DNA from: Acidobacteriota bacterium
Lineage (GTDB): Bacteria > Acidobacteriota > Terriglobia > Terriglobales > Acidobacteriaceae
Reading direction: 5' to 3'
Assembly (NCBI GenBank): GCA_019236695.1
Contig: JAFAIN010000125.1
Span: forward strand, 1 to 33,332
DNA length: 33,332 nt
How positions within the stretch are numbered: the stretch's first letter is position 1; each line of letters begins with the position of its first letter. This document shows, one piece after another, positions 24,369 through 32,446 of the stretch. The translations under genes were made by a program, and so were the position numbers. The notes beneath the pieces are model-generated. The model saw only the letters and a list, made by a program, of their open reading frames with translations, searched no databases and had not been told where the DNA came from.

Positions 24369-25298
24369 ATGGCTACCAACGTTGTCGAGCGGAACCTGGC
24401 TGGAGTAGAAGACCCATTTGCGGGTGTCGATTTCTCGCACCTCGAACGTTCGCTGCGGCGGCCTCGCACGCTTATAGATGCTCTCCTGAATCTCGCAACG
24501 GCCGCGCTCACGATGCTTGCCTTGGTTCCCCTGTTCAGCGTCGTGGTGATGTTGCTATGGCGGGGCGGGAAGAGGCTGAGTATTGCCGCGCTCACCTCGT
24601 TGCCTCCCGGTCCCCTTGAGGCCGGTGGGGGATTTGGAAACGCAATCGTAGGTACGACCGTGATGGTCGCCGTGGCCATCCTGTTCAGCGTTCCTTTTGG
24701 AATCCTGACGGCGGTCTACCTGGCGCAGTCGAACAACAAAGTCGCAGAGGTCGTGCGTTTTTGCGCCAAGCTCCTTACCGGCTTCCCCTCGATTCTGGCG
24801 GGCGTCTTTGCCTATGGCGCGGTGGTGCTGGCGACGGGGGGATTCTCGTCCCTGGCGGGTGCAGTGGCCCTCTCGGTTCTGATGCTTCCGACGGTCATTC
24901 TTACTTCCGAAGACGCGATCCGGATGGTCCCTTCTCGAATGAAAGAAGCGGCAATCGGAATGGGAGCAACCACTGCCCAGACCGTGTGGATGGTGCTTCT
25001 GCCGACTGCAATCCCGGGAATCCTGACCGGAGTGATGCTGGCCGTTGCGCGTGCCGCCGGAGAGACCGCGCCACTGATCTTTACTGCCTTATTCAGCAAC
25101 TACTGGCTCTGGCAGCACGGCCAGATGAAGCTGATGCAACCGACTGCTTCGCTGGCGGTGCTGATCTATAACTTCGCGGGAATGCCATTTAAAAACCAGG
25201 TGGAACTGGCATGGGCCGCCGCGCTCGTGCTGGTGCTAATGGTGCTCTGTGCCAATCTTGCGGGACAGGCCCTTTCCGCAAGACAAGTGCAACGATAA
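24369..25298 (+). CDS. pstA: Phosphate ABC transporter permease PstA
   Basis: This 309-residue partner of PstC has a polar N-terminus of about 40 residues and then about six helices. Seen are [72 protein letters not shown] (the GFPSI signature), the EAA loop [31 protein letters not shown], and [13 protein letters not shown]. It starts seven bases after the pstC stop with GGAGAGG before the ATG. The pstB start lies 13 bases after its stop. Operon membership is plain. Confidence 0.95.
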   Translation: MATNVVERNLAGVEDPFAGVDFSHLERSLRRPRTLIDALLNLATAALTMLALVPLFSVVVMLLWRGGKRLSIAALTSLPPGPLEAGGGFGNAIVGTTVMVAVAILFSVPFGILTAVYLAQSNNKVAEVVRFCAKLLTGFPSILAGVFAYGAVVLATGGFSSLAGAVALSVLMLPTVILTSEDAIRMVPSRMKEAAIGMGATTAQTVWMVLLPTAIPGILTGVMLAVARAAGETAPLIFTALFSNYWLWQHGQMKLMQPTASLAVLIYNFAGMPFKNQVELAWAAALVLVLMVLCANLAGQALSARQVQR

Positions 25299-25311
25299 AC
25301 AGGAGAGTCCT

Positions 25312-26154
25312 ATGTCTACAGCCATGCCCCCTCTGCGGCCCGCCAATGGACATGCCGCAACCTTGCCGGCCGAGAAGCGTGATGACATCGTGGTGGATTG
25401 CCACATCCGGGAGCTTTATTACGGCAGTTTCAAGGCAGTTCGCGACACCGAGATTCCTATCAGGAAGAATTCGATTACGGCTTTCATCGGCCCATCTGGT
25501 TGCGGAAAGAGCACTGTGCTGCGCTGTTTGAACCGGATGAATGACCTGGTCCGCGGGTTCCGTTTTGAGGGGCACGTGCGCTATCGGGGGCGCGATATCT
25601 ATGCGCATGGAATCGACCCGGTGGCCGTGCGGCGATTCATCGGCATGGTGTTCCAGCAGCCGAATCCGTTTGCGACCAGCATCTTCAACAACGTCGCATT
25701 CGGGCTGCGGCTCAACGGCTTCAAAGGCGACAGAGCCGATAAGGTGGAAAAGGCTCTGCGCGCGGCCGCTCTCTGGGACGAGGTGAAGGACAAGCTGAAC
25801 AAGAGCGGCCTCTCACTCTCGGGCGGGCAGCAGCAGCGCCTGTGCATTGCGCGCGCGATTGCGACGGAACCGGAAGTCCTGCTGATGGACGAGCCGTGCT
25901 CGGCTCTCGACCCTATCGCAACGCGAAGGATTGAGGAATTGATGACCGAACTCAGCCAAAAGTTCACAATTGCGATTGTGACCCACAACCTGCAACAGGC
26001 GCAGCGCGTCGCCGATTACACGGGATTTCTCTACGTTGACACCACACAGGGCGGCCGCACCGGTTATCTTGTGGAATTCAATCACTCGAAGCACCTGTTC
26101 GAAGACCCGCAGCACCCCCACACCCAGCAATACATCCGAGGCGAGTTCAGCTAG
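25312..26154 (+). CDS. pstB: Phosphate ABC transporter ATPase PstB
   Basis: This 280-residue ATPase drives phosphate import. It has Walker [11 protein letters not shown]-loop [11 protein letters not shown] signature [16 protein letters not shown], Walker [15 protein letters not shown] and the H-loop VTHN. The family's typical ending (LVEFN.....[18 protein letters not shown]) is present. The ATG at 25312 has AGGAGAG upstream; a longer frame from 25249 overlaps pstA without support. About 30 polar residues precede the domain. It ends the pst operon: no phoU follows, which is unusual since phoU commonly lies next to pstB. Confidence 0.97.
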   Translation: MSTAMPPLRPANGHAATLPAEKRDDIVVDCHIRELYYGSFKAVRDTEIPIRKNSITAFIGPSGCGKSTVLRCLNRMNDLVRGFRFEGHVRYRGRDIYAHGIDPVAVRRFIGMVFQQPNPFATSIFNNVAFGLRLNGFKGDRADKVEKALRAAALWDEVKDKLNKSGLSLSGGQQQRLCIARAIATEPEVLLMDEPCSALDPIATRRIEELMTELSQKFTIAIVTHNLQQAQRVADYTGFLYVDTTQGGRTGYLVEFNHSKHLFEDPQHPHTQQYIRGEFS

Positions 26155-26251
26155 CGTTCACCAGGAGCTCTCGACTTGCGTATTACTGATCCTCGCATAA
26201 CAGGGTGACGCCCCAGCAATTATCATCCCGATCGCGCAAAGCGGGATAGGG

Positions 26252-26286
26252 ATCTGCATTTCCCCTTCAATCAGCAAAATGCAGAT
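26252..26286. other. 10-bp inverted repeat after pstB
   Basis: ATCTGCATTT (26252-26261) and AAATGCAGAT (26277-26286) form a perfect stem with a 15-base loop. It may help end the pst transcript or may be part of the dispersed repeat; no clear T-tract follows. Confidence 0.5.
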
Positions 26287-26317
26287 TTCTCGCGCAAAAC
26301 CAGCGCTCGAAATGACA
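26279..26317. repeat. Dispersed repeat element, copy 1
   Basis: It contains the 15-mer ATGCAGATTTCTCGC and, 11 bases later, GCTCGAAATGACA. The 15-mer and the core GCTCGAAATG recur at 32191-32218. Both copies are intergenic. Confidence 0.65.
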
Positions 26318-26484
26318 AGCACCGGGGGCGGAGCGCCAGGGATGGCGAGCTGCCATCGCAGTGTGGAAAACCGCGGGCCAGGCGCGGCGGAGTTTTATGG
26401 CAATTTCATTTCCCCGCAACCTCCGCGAAATATCGCGCTCCTACTCTCGTTCCGCGGCTCAACCGCAGAAATGAGAGGAGCGTA

Positions 26485-28053
26485 ATGATGTTGTCCAGCC
26501 TGAATTCAAGACCGGTATGGAAGCGCCTTGCGGCCCTGCTCGGCATCGCCGGGTTGCTGCTGCCCTCGCCTGTCTTCGCCAGCGATGAAAGCGAGCATGC
26601 AACCACTACACCCATCAAGCACCTGGTGGTCATCTTCCAGGAAAACGTTTCGTTCGACCATTACTTCGGAACTTATCCAGTTGCCGCGAACCAGGCCGGT
26701 GAGCCGCAATTCGAGGCGCGGCCGAATACCCCCGGCGTGAATGGCCTTTCGCCTGCTCTGCGGAACAACAATCCCAACGGGACCAACCCATTTCGCCTGG
26801 ATCGCAGCAAGGCGGCAACGTGCGATCAAGACCACAACTACAACGACGAGCAGTTTATGTTCCATGGCGGCCTGATGGACCGGTTCGTGCAACTTGGCAC
26901 CACGGGAACTGATGGCACACTGACCTGCAGCGCGACGGACATCATGGGCTACTTCGATGGCAACACGGTCACGGCGATGTGGAACTACGCCCAGAATTTC
27001 GCAATGAGCGACAACAGCTTTGGAACGACGTTCGGGCCTTCCACTCCCGGGGCGCTGAATCTTGTCTCCGGGCAAACGCATGGCGCAACTGCGCCCAAAG
27101 GCCTTACCGGAAGCAATGTGAGCAGCATTGCAGGTAACTCCATGGTCGGAGATTTGCGTCCCTATTACGATGACTGTTCTCCAGGAGGGGGCCAGCAGCC
27201 GAATCAGGCCGTAATGAGCGGCAAGAACATTGGCGACCTGCTGAATCAGAAAGGAATTACGTGGGGATGGTTTCAGGGCGGCTTCCGGCCGACGTCAGTG
27301 GCCGGCGGAAAGGCAGTTTGCGGCGCAACCCACACCGGCAGCGATGGACTGCCGAAAGGTGACTACATTCCGCACCACGAACCGTTTCAGTACTACGCCT
27401 CGACAACCAACCAGCATCATCTGCCGCCTTCCGCAGTGTCGATGATCGGCAAGACCGACCAGGCAAATCATCAATACGACCTCGCGGACTTCTGGTCGGC
27501 CGCGGATAATGGCAACCTGCCTGAGGTTTCGTTCCTCAAGGCTCGCGGTTTCGAAGATGGCCATGCCGGCTACTCTGACCCGTTGGCGGAGCAGAGATTC
27601 GTCGTCACCACCATCAATCGCCTGCAGCGCTCACGGGAGTGGCGGGAAACTGCCATCATCATCGCTTACGACGACTCTGACGGGTGGTACGACCACGTCA
27701 TGGGTCCGATTGTGATGCAATCAAGCACCAGCCAGGACGAACTGCTTGGTCCCGGCACGTGCGGCACGACGGCCAATGGAGCTTATTCGGGTCGCTGCGG
27801 CTACGGCCCTCGCCTTCCGCTGCTGGTGGTGTCACCCTGGGCCAAACAGAATTACGTGGCCCACAATGTAAGCGATCAATCCTCAATCCTGCGATTCATC
27901 GAAGACAACTGGGATCTCGGCCAGATTGGCGACCAGTCATCCGACGCAGTCGCAGGCACGATTTCGAATATGTTTGACTTTAAATCGCCGCGCAACCGGA
28001 AGCTAATGCTTGACCCTGCAACGGGGTTGCGCGTTGAGGACGATGACAACTAA
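26485..28053 (+). CDS. Secreted phosphoesterase (phospholipase C / acid phosphatase AcpA family)
   Basis: This 522-residue exported enzyme belongs to the phosphoesterase family that includes bacterial phospholipase C and AcpA. Residues 1-32 are a signal peptide (LLGIAGLLLPSPVFA). The catalytic-type start IKHLVVIFQENVSFDHYFGTYP, with N in the nucleophile region (QENVSFDHY), is followed by conserved AQNFAMSDNSFGTTFGPSTPGALNL, QGGF, FLKA and IIIAYDDSDGWYDHV, where the family has 'ySE.GG.yDHV'-like metal ligands. The last is close but not identical. It probably releases phosphate or polar heads from organic phosphate outside the cell. The ATG follows GAGGAG. It lies 330 bases after pstB in the same direction, which fits a phosphate-scavenging role. 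Confidence 0.9.
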   Translation: MMLSSLNSRPVWKRLAALLGIAGLLLPSPVFASDESEHATTTPIKHLVVIFQENVSFDHYFGTYPVAANQAGEPQFEARPNTPGVNGLSPALRNNNPNGTNPFRLDRSKAATCDQDHNYNDEQFMFHGGLMDRFVQLGTTGTDGTLTCSATDIMGYFDGNTVTAMWNYAQNFAMSDNSFGTTFGPSTPGALNLVSGQTHGATAPKGLTGSNVSSIAGNSMVGDLRPYYDDCSPGGGQQPNQAVMSGKNIGDLLNQKGITWGWFQGGFRPTSVAGGKAVCGATHTGSDGLPKGDYIPHHEPFQYYASTTNQHHLPPSAVSMIGKTDQANHQYDLADFWSAADNGNLPEVSFLKARGFEDGHAGYSDPLAEQRFVVTTINRLQRSREWRETAIIIAYDDSDGWYDHVMGPIVMQSSTSQDELLGPGTCGTTANGAYSGRCGYGPRLPLLVVSPWAKQNYVAHNVSDQSSILRFIEDNWDLGQIGDQSSDAVAGTISNMFDFKSPRNRKLMLDPATGLRVEDDDN

Positions 28054-28080
28054 CAGTTGCGTAAGAGCTTCTTTCAGAGC

Positions 28081-28133
28081 GCCCCACCTGTTTCGGTTTT
28101 CCAGCGAATCAGGTGGGGCCAGCCATTTGCTGG
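28081..28133. other. Strong double hairpin between convergent genes
   Basis: GCCCCACCTG (28081-28090) pairs perfectly with CAGGTGGGGC (28110-28119), and TTCG/CGAA extends the stem inward after one mismatch. A second stem, CCAGC/GCTGG (28119-28133), follows at once. It lies between the phosphoesterase and birA. There is no T-tract, so it may act as a two-way transcript end or RNA stabiliser. Confidence 0.55.
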
Positions 28134-28276
28134 TCCAACAGTCCAAGTGCCTCGAAAGGCCCGGCTTGAATCCGCCCGCAAAAGGCCCTTTTCCTCGCCG
28201 GTATATCGCCACTAAGGAATACGATCACTTCCCGGGCTTGGGCGGTCCCGTTCTCCTGTTACACCAACTCCGCCGG

Positions 28277-29083
28277 TTATGGTCTTGGCGCAATGGCTCG
28301 CACACCGCCGGAAAGGACCCGGCGCAATCCCGCACTGGTTCTAACCAGGAGGAATCCCTGCGGGTCCAGGCCTTCGGTTACGCCTTCATAGCCGCCCTGC
28401 TCGTCAACCCGCACATGCCGGCCGCGCGCATACGATGAGGCAGTTTCAAACTCGCGGCAAATGTCGGCTGCGCCGGCACCGGCCCGAAAAGCGAGATACC
28501 GCCGATCAAGGGAGAGAAGGATTTCAGCGAGCAGTTCCGCTCTGGGCCACACGCTTCCCGTTTCTCTGTAGAGAGACGTGGCTTCCCCACTGAGCGCGCC
28601 CGGGAAGCCGCCTTGATTCACATTGACCCCTATTCCCAGCACAACGTAGTGGCCGCCGCCGGCATCGGGCGCTGCTTCGGCCAGAACGCCGCAGACTTTG
28701 CGCTGGTTGAGCAGCACGTCGTTCGGCCAGCGCAGGTCGCATTGGGCGTGAGCAGCGCTTCGAATTCCGTCACGCACCGCCAGGCCGCCGACGAGCGTGA
28801 GCGACAGCAGTTCGGAGGCGCCCACCCGCGGCCGCAGCACCGCCGAGCAGTAAATCCCCTCCGAAGCCGGAGATTCCCACGTATGGCCGCCCCGGCCTCG
28901 GCCCGCCGTCTGCTGCTCTGCGATATAAAGCGAGCCTTCCGGCGCGCCTTCGGCAGCCGCCTGCATGGCCACCGTGTTGGTCGAGGGGAGGCTGGTGTAA
29001 TGCGTAATCTGCGCGAAGAAGATCGTGTTTGAGATGAGCGGCCGCAGGCAAGAGGGATCGAGAAGGGAAAGATCGGCGCTCAT
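28277..29083 (-). CDS. birA: Biotin--[acetyl-CoA-carboxylase] ligase (group I, no DNA-binding domain)
   Basis: This 268-residue ligase joins biotin to carrier proteins such as the acetyl-CoA carboxylase BCCP. It has HYTSLPSTNTVAMQAAAEGAPEG, the biotinyl-AMP loop QQTAGRGRGGHTWESP, LRWPNDVLLNQRKVCGVLAE, and VLGIGVNVNQ, with a C-terminal SH3-like part (GRHVRVDEQGGYEGVTEGLDPQG). No N-terminal helix-turn-helix is present, so it is not the repressor type. The ATG at 29083 is the best start; a longer frame to 29194 adds residues with no family match, and the ribosome site is weak. It is downstream of the zinc-ribbon gene by 25 bases. Confidence 0.93.
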   Translation of the reverse strand: MSADLSLLDPSCLRPLISNTIFFAQITHYTSLPSTNTVAMQAAAEGAPEGSLYIAEQQTAGRGRGGHTWESPASEGIYCSAVLRPRVGASELLSLTLVGGLAVRDGIRSAAHAQCDLRWPNDVLLNQRKVCGVLAEAAPDAGGGHYVVLGIGVNVNQGGFPGALSGEATSLYRETGSVWPRAELLAEILLSLDRRYLAFRAGAGAADICREFETASSYARGRHVRVDEQGGYEGVTEGLDPQGFLLVRTSAGLRRVLSGGVRAIAPRP

Positions 29084-29108
29084 GCGTAAATTTCGCAGGC
29101 GAAACGGG

Positions 29109-29543
29109 TCAGGACCGCAGCCGGATCGGAATATCGCAGCGCTCGCAATCCACCAGGTGATGGGGGTTCTGATGGCCGCAGGCGTCGCACACAATCACGC
29201 CGTCGCGCGCCTCCGGAAAGACTTGCCGGCGCGCCGCAGCGGGCGGCACTCGCGAGGCCCTCCATGAAGTTCTGTCCGGTATAGGGCTGTCGCTCAGCCG
29301 CGCTTCGGCCGCGCTGTGCGGATCCACTGGGGCCCGCTTCTCCGGCGGCGCGGAGCGCATGCGCTGGTCCGGCTCTGCCAGAAGCGCAGCGGCAAGCCGC
29401 AAGGCATCCAATTCCGATTTGACCCGCCGAAGCGCGATCTCTTTCTGTTGCAGCAGTCGCTCTACTTCTACCATTTCAACCAATGTAGGCCGGCGCCGCT
29501 GAAAACTCCATTGCAAATCTGGGTTCCCCAACTCGCCGCTCAA
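29109..29543 (-). CDS. Coiled-coil/zinc-ribbon small protein, unknown function
   Basis: This is a 144-residue frame. Residues 21-60 form a charged heptad-like helix (MVEVERLLQQKEIALRRVKSELDALRLAAALLAE), probably a coiled coil. A polar, Arg/Pro-rich middle follows, and then a C-terminal zinc ribbon: CDACGHQNPHHLVDCERC (two CxxC pairs). The first codon is TTG at 29543. The ATG at 29474 begins right at the helix and is a good alternative; neither has a clear ribosome site. It lies between the M1 peptidase and birA in one direction with gaps of 5 and 25 bases, so it is probably co-transcribed. I do not recognise its family. Confidence 0.7.
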   Translation of the reverse strand: MSGELGNPDLQWSFQRRRPTLVEMVEVERLLQQKEIALRRVKSELDALRLAAALLAEPDQRMRSAPPEKRAPVDPHSAAEARLSDSPIPDRTSWRASRVPPAAARRQVFPEARDGVIVCDACGHQNPHHLVDCERCDIPIRLRS

Positions 29544-29548
29544 TATAT

Positions 29549-32086
29549 TCAGGGCTGGCGCAGGATCGTCTGATACGGATCAATCAAAAGCTTGCGGGCT
29601 CCCGCAGGCGCGGTGAAGCGCACGCTGGTCTCGCTGCCGTCTGTGAACACGTGGCCCAGCAGAACCGGCTTGCCTCCGCTCACGGAGGCGTAGATTGGGA
29701 CTGAGCTTACAAAATCTTCCGGCGCGTCCTTCTGCAGCAGGCGGGCCGTGACAATTGCCTTTTCACCGCGCACGCTGAACTTAACGTCTTCCAGTTCAAA
29801 CCTCGGAATGGCGGTGCCGTTCACCCATGAAGCGAAAAACCATTCGAGCGACCGCCGGCCTTCGTAGTTCATGCCGGCCGGCAGCACGGCCTCAAAAGCC
29901 CGCTGCACGTCCTCGTTGCTCATGACGTTTTCCCGGTGCGCCTGCCCCAGCTGGCGCAGCGCCGAAAGGAACAGTTCGTCTCCCGAGGCGACCTTCTTGC
30001 CGGGCGTGGCGGGAGCATCGCGCAGCAGGTTGCGGAGCATGTGGATCAGCCAGGTGCCGCGGCCATAGACCACGGGATCGTAGCCGCTGGGGAACTTCGA
30101 GGAGGTGAGCCTCGGACCTAGAGTTACGGGTCCGGCCATGTAGATCGGCGTGCCGTCGGCGTTCTTCCCGAGCAGTCGCTCACGATAATGCTCCAGGACG
30201 GTGCGGACATCGGCCGGGCTGTTCTGCTCGAGGATCATGAGGGCGCAGTAATTGGCGAGAGCCTCGCTCAGCCACTGATCGCGGTAGGTTCGCCAGCCGA
30301 CGTTGTCGCCCCACCACTGGTGGGCAGTTTCATGCGGCACCATCAGCTTGCCGTAGAGCAGGCTGTTCCAATCGCTGATATGTTGGGCGGCACGCTCCTG
30401 CGGCGTGAGGAACGCGAAGCTCGAGAGAAAGATCAGCCCCGGCCAGCCCTGCCCGACCTGCCCGGGTACCTGCGTGAGCCAGAGCTCCGAATACGGATAA
30501 GGCCCAATGTGGGCTGAGAGCCAGTCCACAGCATGGGCCGCATCCTCGGCGACGTTTGAGGCATGCTTGGCAGGAATGGGTTCGGTGGGCACCGGGGGCA
30601 TGTCGGGCGGTCTGACGGCAACCGGGCGGCTGTTGTTGTCTTCGATTTGGGGAACTTCGGGAACCTGGGCGCGAAGGAAGTTGCGTTCGACCGAGCGCGA
30701 AGCATAGGCCGCCACCGCCACGCTGCCGGCCTTGGCCGCCACCCTGGTGTACTGGCCCAGGTTGAAACCGGCGGTCGGAATCGGCTGCCGCGCAATCCAG
30801 TGGGTTGCCTGCTGGCCGTCCTGCGTGGTCTCGGAGACCGAAGTTCCAGTCGCCACCAGCGTCCAGCCCGGGGGATAGCGGAATTCCATGTCGAAGGCGG
30901 CATAGCTCAAGCCGCGATTGGGGAACCAGGTGCCGCGCGCGCCCACGTACAGCAAACCGCCTCCGGCATCGGAAAGCACATCGCCCGAATAGCGGAACCG
31001 CAACTGCAAGCGCTGGTTTGGCAGCGTGGGCTGGGGCAGCACCACCGCCACAATGTCGTTTCCGCGGCGCTCTCGCTGGCTGCCATGCGCGGCCGGGTTC
31101 TGCAGGAACTCCAGCGGTTCCTCGCCTTCCGGCGTCACCTCGGTTACCGAACTGATCTGCAGGAAACGCGAGAGTTCGAAGATCATCAGGCGTGTGGGTT
31201 GCGGCGCGAATCGCAGCGTCAACAGCGTGTCTGCCTGCAGGTTGCTGGGCGGCGTGATCTGCGCCCTGATTTTGTAATCCGTAACGCGCAGCCAGTCGCC
31301 TTCCACGTCTTCCGGATCGATACCGGCGACTTCGTCGTCGCGCAAGCCTTCGCTCAACCCGCCGCCCGGCTGCGACGCCCTCACAGGATGCGCGGCTGCC
31401 GCCAGAGGCGCATAGGAAGTCCAAACGTCCAGGAATGCGCGCTCACGAGCCTGCGCAACCTGTGCCACCAGCACGGCCTCGGGCCGGCTCGGGTCGTAAT
31501 ACACCTCGTACGTGCCATGGGGTGTGCCGCCAATCCGCAGGTGCAGATACTCGCCTGCTGCATGCATTTGCGGCGTGAAGAAGTCAACCAGAAGGCGCAT
31601 GGCATCGGCGGCTGCCAGGTTCTGTGCGATGGGGGCGGCATGGCTGTAGAACTCGCGCCTGGAATCTTCATCGTCGAATGGCCGCAGCCCCGCTTTCAGT
31701 TCGCCGGGCACATCGCCATCGAAGCGCAGGTAAGCGGTGCTGAATTCATCGGCCAGAATCGCCGCGCCCGTAAACAGGCCGAGAGAGGCGCGCTCGACGG
31801 TGGAAGGCGGAGAAATCAGAATGTTGGCATCGCCTTCAAAGAAAGCGCCGGTTACTTTTCCCTGCACGTCGCGCGTGAACGCGATACTGCCGTCGTTGAA
31901 CGTCACCTGGATGGAGCGCCGGTCGAGCGACACATCGCGAATTCGATACACCTGTTGCGCATCGATTTGTACGGTTGCGAGCTGCTCGTAGATTTGCGCT
32001 GCGGATCCTGCCGGCGCAGGCGCCTGCGCATGCGCTGCAAGCGCGCTCGTGACTGCCAACGCGGCGGCGGCCAGACTTCTCAGCAT
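29549..32086 (-). CDS. Exported M1-family metallopeptidase
   Basis: This is an 845-residue zinc aminopeptidase-like protein. A signal peptide is seen at residues 1-21 (LAAAALAVTSALAAHAQA). A long N-terminal beta region with an acidic and hydrophobic mix follows. The catalytic site is HETAHQWWGD then WLSEALANY: two His and a Glu 18 residues later, the HExxH-(18)-E set of clan MA (about residues 583-606). The substrate-binding GxMEN exopeptidase motif expected just before is not seen; the place reads GQVGQGWPGLIFLS. So the enzyme may not be a plain aminopeptidase. The ATG at 32086 opens directly on the signal peptide; a frame to 32302 adds 72 residues translated from intergenic repeats. The downstream zinc-ribbon gene starts five bases after its stop. 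Confidence 0.9.
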   Translation of the reverse strand: MLRSLAAAALAVTSALAAHAQAPAPAGSAAQIYEQLATVQIDAQQVYRIRDVSLDRRSIQVTFNDGSIAFTRDVQGKVTGAFFEGDANILISPPSTVERASLGLFTGAAILADEFSTAYLRFDGDVPGELKAGLRPFDDEDSRREFYSHAAPIAQNLAAADAMRLLVDFFTPQMHAAGEYLHLRIGGTPHGTYEVYYDPSRPEAVLVAQVAQARERAFLDVWTSYAPLAAAAHPVRASQPGGGLSEGLRDDEVAGIDPEDVEGDWLRVTDYKIRAQITPPSNLQADTLLTLRFAPQPTRLMIFELSRFLQISSVTEVTPEGEEPLEFLQNPAAHGSQRERRGNDIVAVVLPQPTLPNQRLQLRFRYSGDVLSDAGGGLLYVGARGTWFPNRGLSYAAFDMEFRYPPGWTLVATGTSVSETTQDGQQATHWIARQPIPTAGFNLGQYTRVAAKAGSVAVAAYASRSVERNFLRAQVPEVPQIEDNNSRPVAVRPPDMPPVPTEPIPAKHASNVAEDAAHAVDWLSAHIGPYPYSELWLTQVPGQVGQGWPGLIFLSSFAFLTPQERAAQHISDWNSLLYGKLMVPHETAHQWWGDNVGWRTYRDQWLSEALANYCALMILEQNSPADVRTVLEHYRERLLGKNADGTPIYMAGPVTLGPRLTSSKFPSGYDPVVYGRGTWLIHMLRNLLRDAPATPGKKVASGDELFLSALRQLGQAHRENVMSNEDVQRAFEAVLPAGMNYEGRRSLEWFFASWVNGTAIPRFELEDVKFSVRGEKAIVTARLLQKDAPEDFVSSVPIYASVSGGKPVLLGHVFTDGSETSVRFTAPAGARKLLIDPYQTILRQP

Positions 32087-32110
32087 TGCCAATAGAATGC
32101 CACAACCCAG

Positions 32111-32145
32111 CGGTAAGCGGTAAGCTCGCAGCTCTAAGCTCGCAG
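32111..32145. repeat. Heptanucleotide tandem repeat (5 degenerate units)
   Basis: Five 7-base units in a row: CGGTAAG, CGGTAAG, CTCGCAG, CTCTAAG, CTCGCAG. In another register the last units read AGCTCGC and AGCTCTA, which share AGCT with the units at 553-573. Confidence 0.75.
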
Positions 32146-32160
32146 CCGGCAGCATTTCAC

Positions 32161-32184
32161 CGCGGAGGCGCGGAGGCGCGGAGA
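32161..32184. repeat. Octanucleotide tandem repeat (3 units)
   Basis: CGCGGAGG, CGCGGAGG, CGCGGAGA stand side by side, just after the heptamer array. Confidence 0.75.
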
Positions 32185-32190
32185 AGGCCG

Positions 32191-32218
32191 ATGCAGATTT
32201 CTCGCTTCGCTCGAAATG
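32191..32218. repeat. Dispersed repeat element, copy 2
   Basis: ATGCAGATTTCTCGC (32191-32205) and GCTCGAAATG (32209-32218) repeat the two blocks of the element at 26279-26317, here with only three bases between. Read on the minus strand it gives the spurious peptide CHFERSEKS. Confidence 0.65.
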
Positions 32219-32368
32219 GCACACGTTCTGAGGGGTTGTGACGAACCTACCCTCGTCAGCCCGTCTATCAGGACGAACTAGGTGAAGACCAGGGAATTCC
32301 ACAGGGAGGGCGGGGGGTATGGGAGATCAGGGCCGGTTTTGAGCTCCCGGTTTTTGGCCTTTTGCGAC

Positions 32369-32374
32369 TACAAT
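32369..32374 (+). promoter_or_regulatory. Possible -10 box for panB
   Basis: TACAAT lies 72 bases before the panB ATG, one base off consensus. No convincing -35 is seen at the right spacing. Confidence 0.35.
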
Positions 32375-32446
32375 CGCTGCGGCGGCATCTTATCCGCATA
32401 CAGGCGGTATCCAGCCTCTTACGGGCGGAACTGCACTGGAGAAACC

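Larger units (their letters stand above)
26155..26484. other. Gene-free interval between pstB and the phosphoesterase
   Basis: I see no credible gene in these 330 bases. It holds an inverted repeat ATCCCG/CGGGAT (26225-26247), a second stem (26252-26286) and a dispersed repeat (26279-26317). The phosphoesterase promoter should lie at its right end, but no Pho-box-like repeat is visible there. Confidence 0.6.
32087..32446. other. Gene-free divergent interval before panB, rich in short repeats
   Basis: I see no gene in these 360 bases. It holds, in order, a 7-base array (32111-32145), an 8-base array (32161-32184) and a dispersed repeat (32191-32218). A possible panB -10 lies at 32369-32374. 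Promoters for the M1 peptidase and panB must both lie here. Confidence 0.65.

Noticed and set aside
26400-26484. Search for a Pho box before the phosphoesterase
   Set aside because: Only TTTCATTT-like text occurs once; there is no 11-base periodic repeat.
30563-32095. 510-residue open frame opposite the M1 peptidase
   Set aside because: It is codon-aligned antisense to a gene with signal peptide and zinc motif; an artefact of codon bias.
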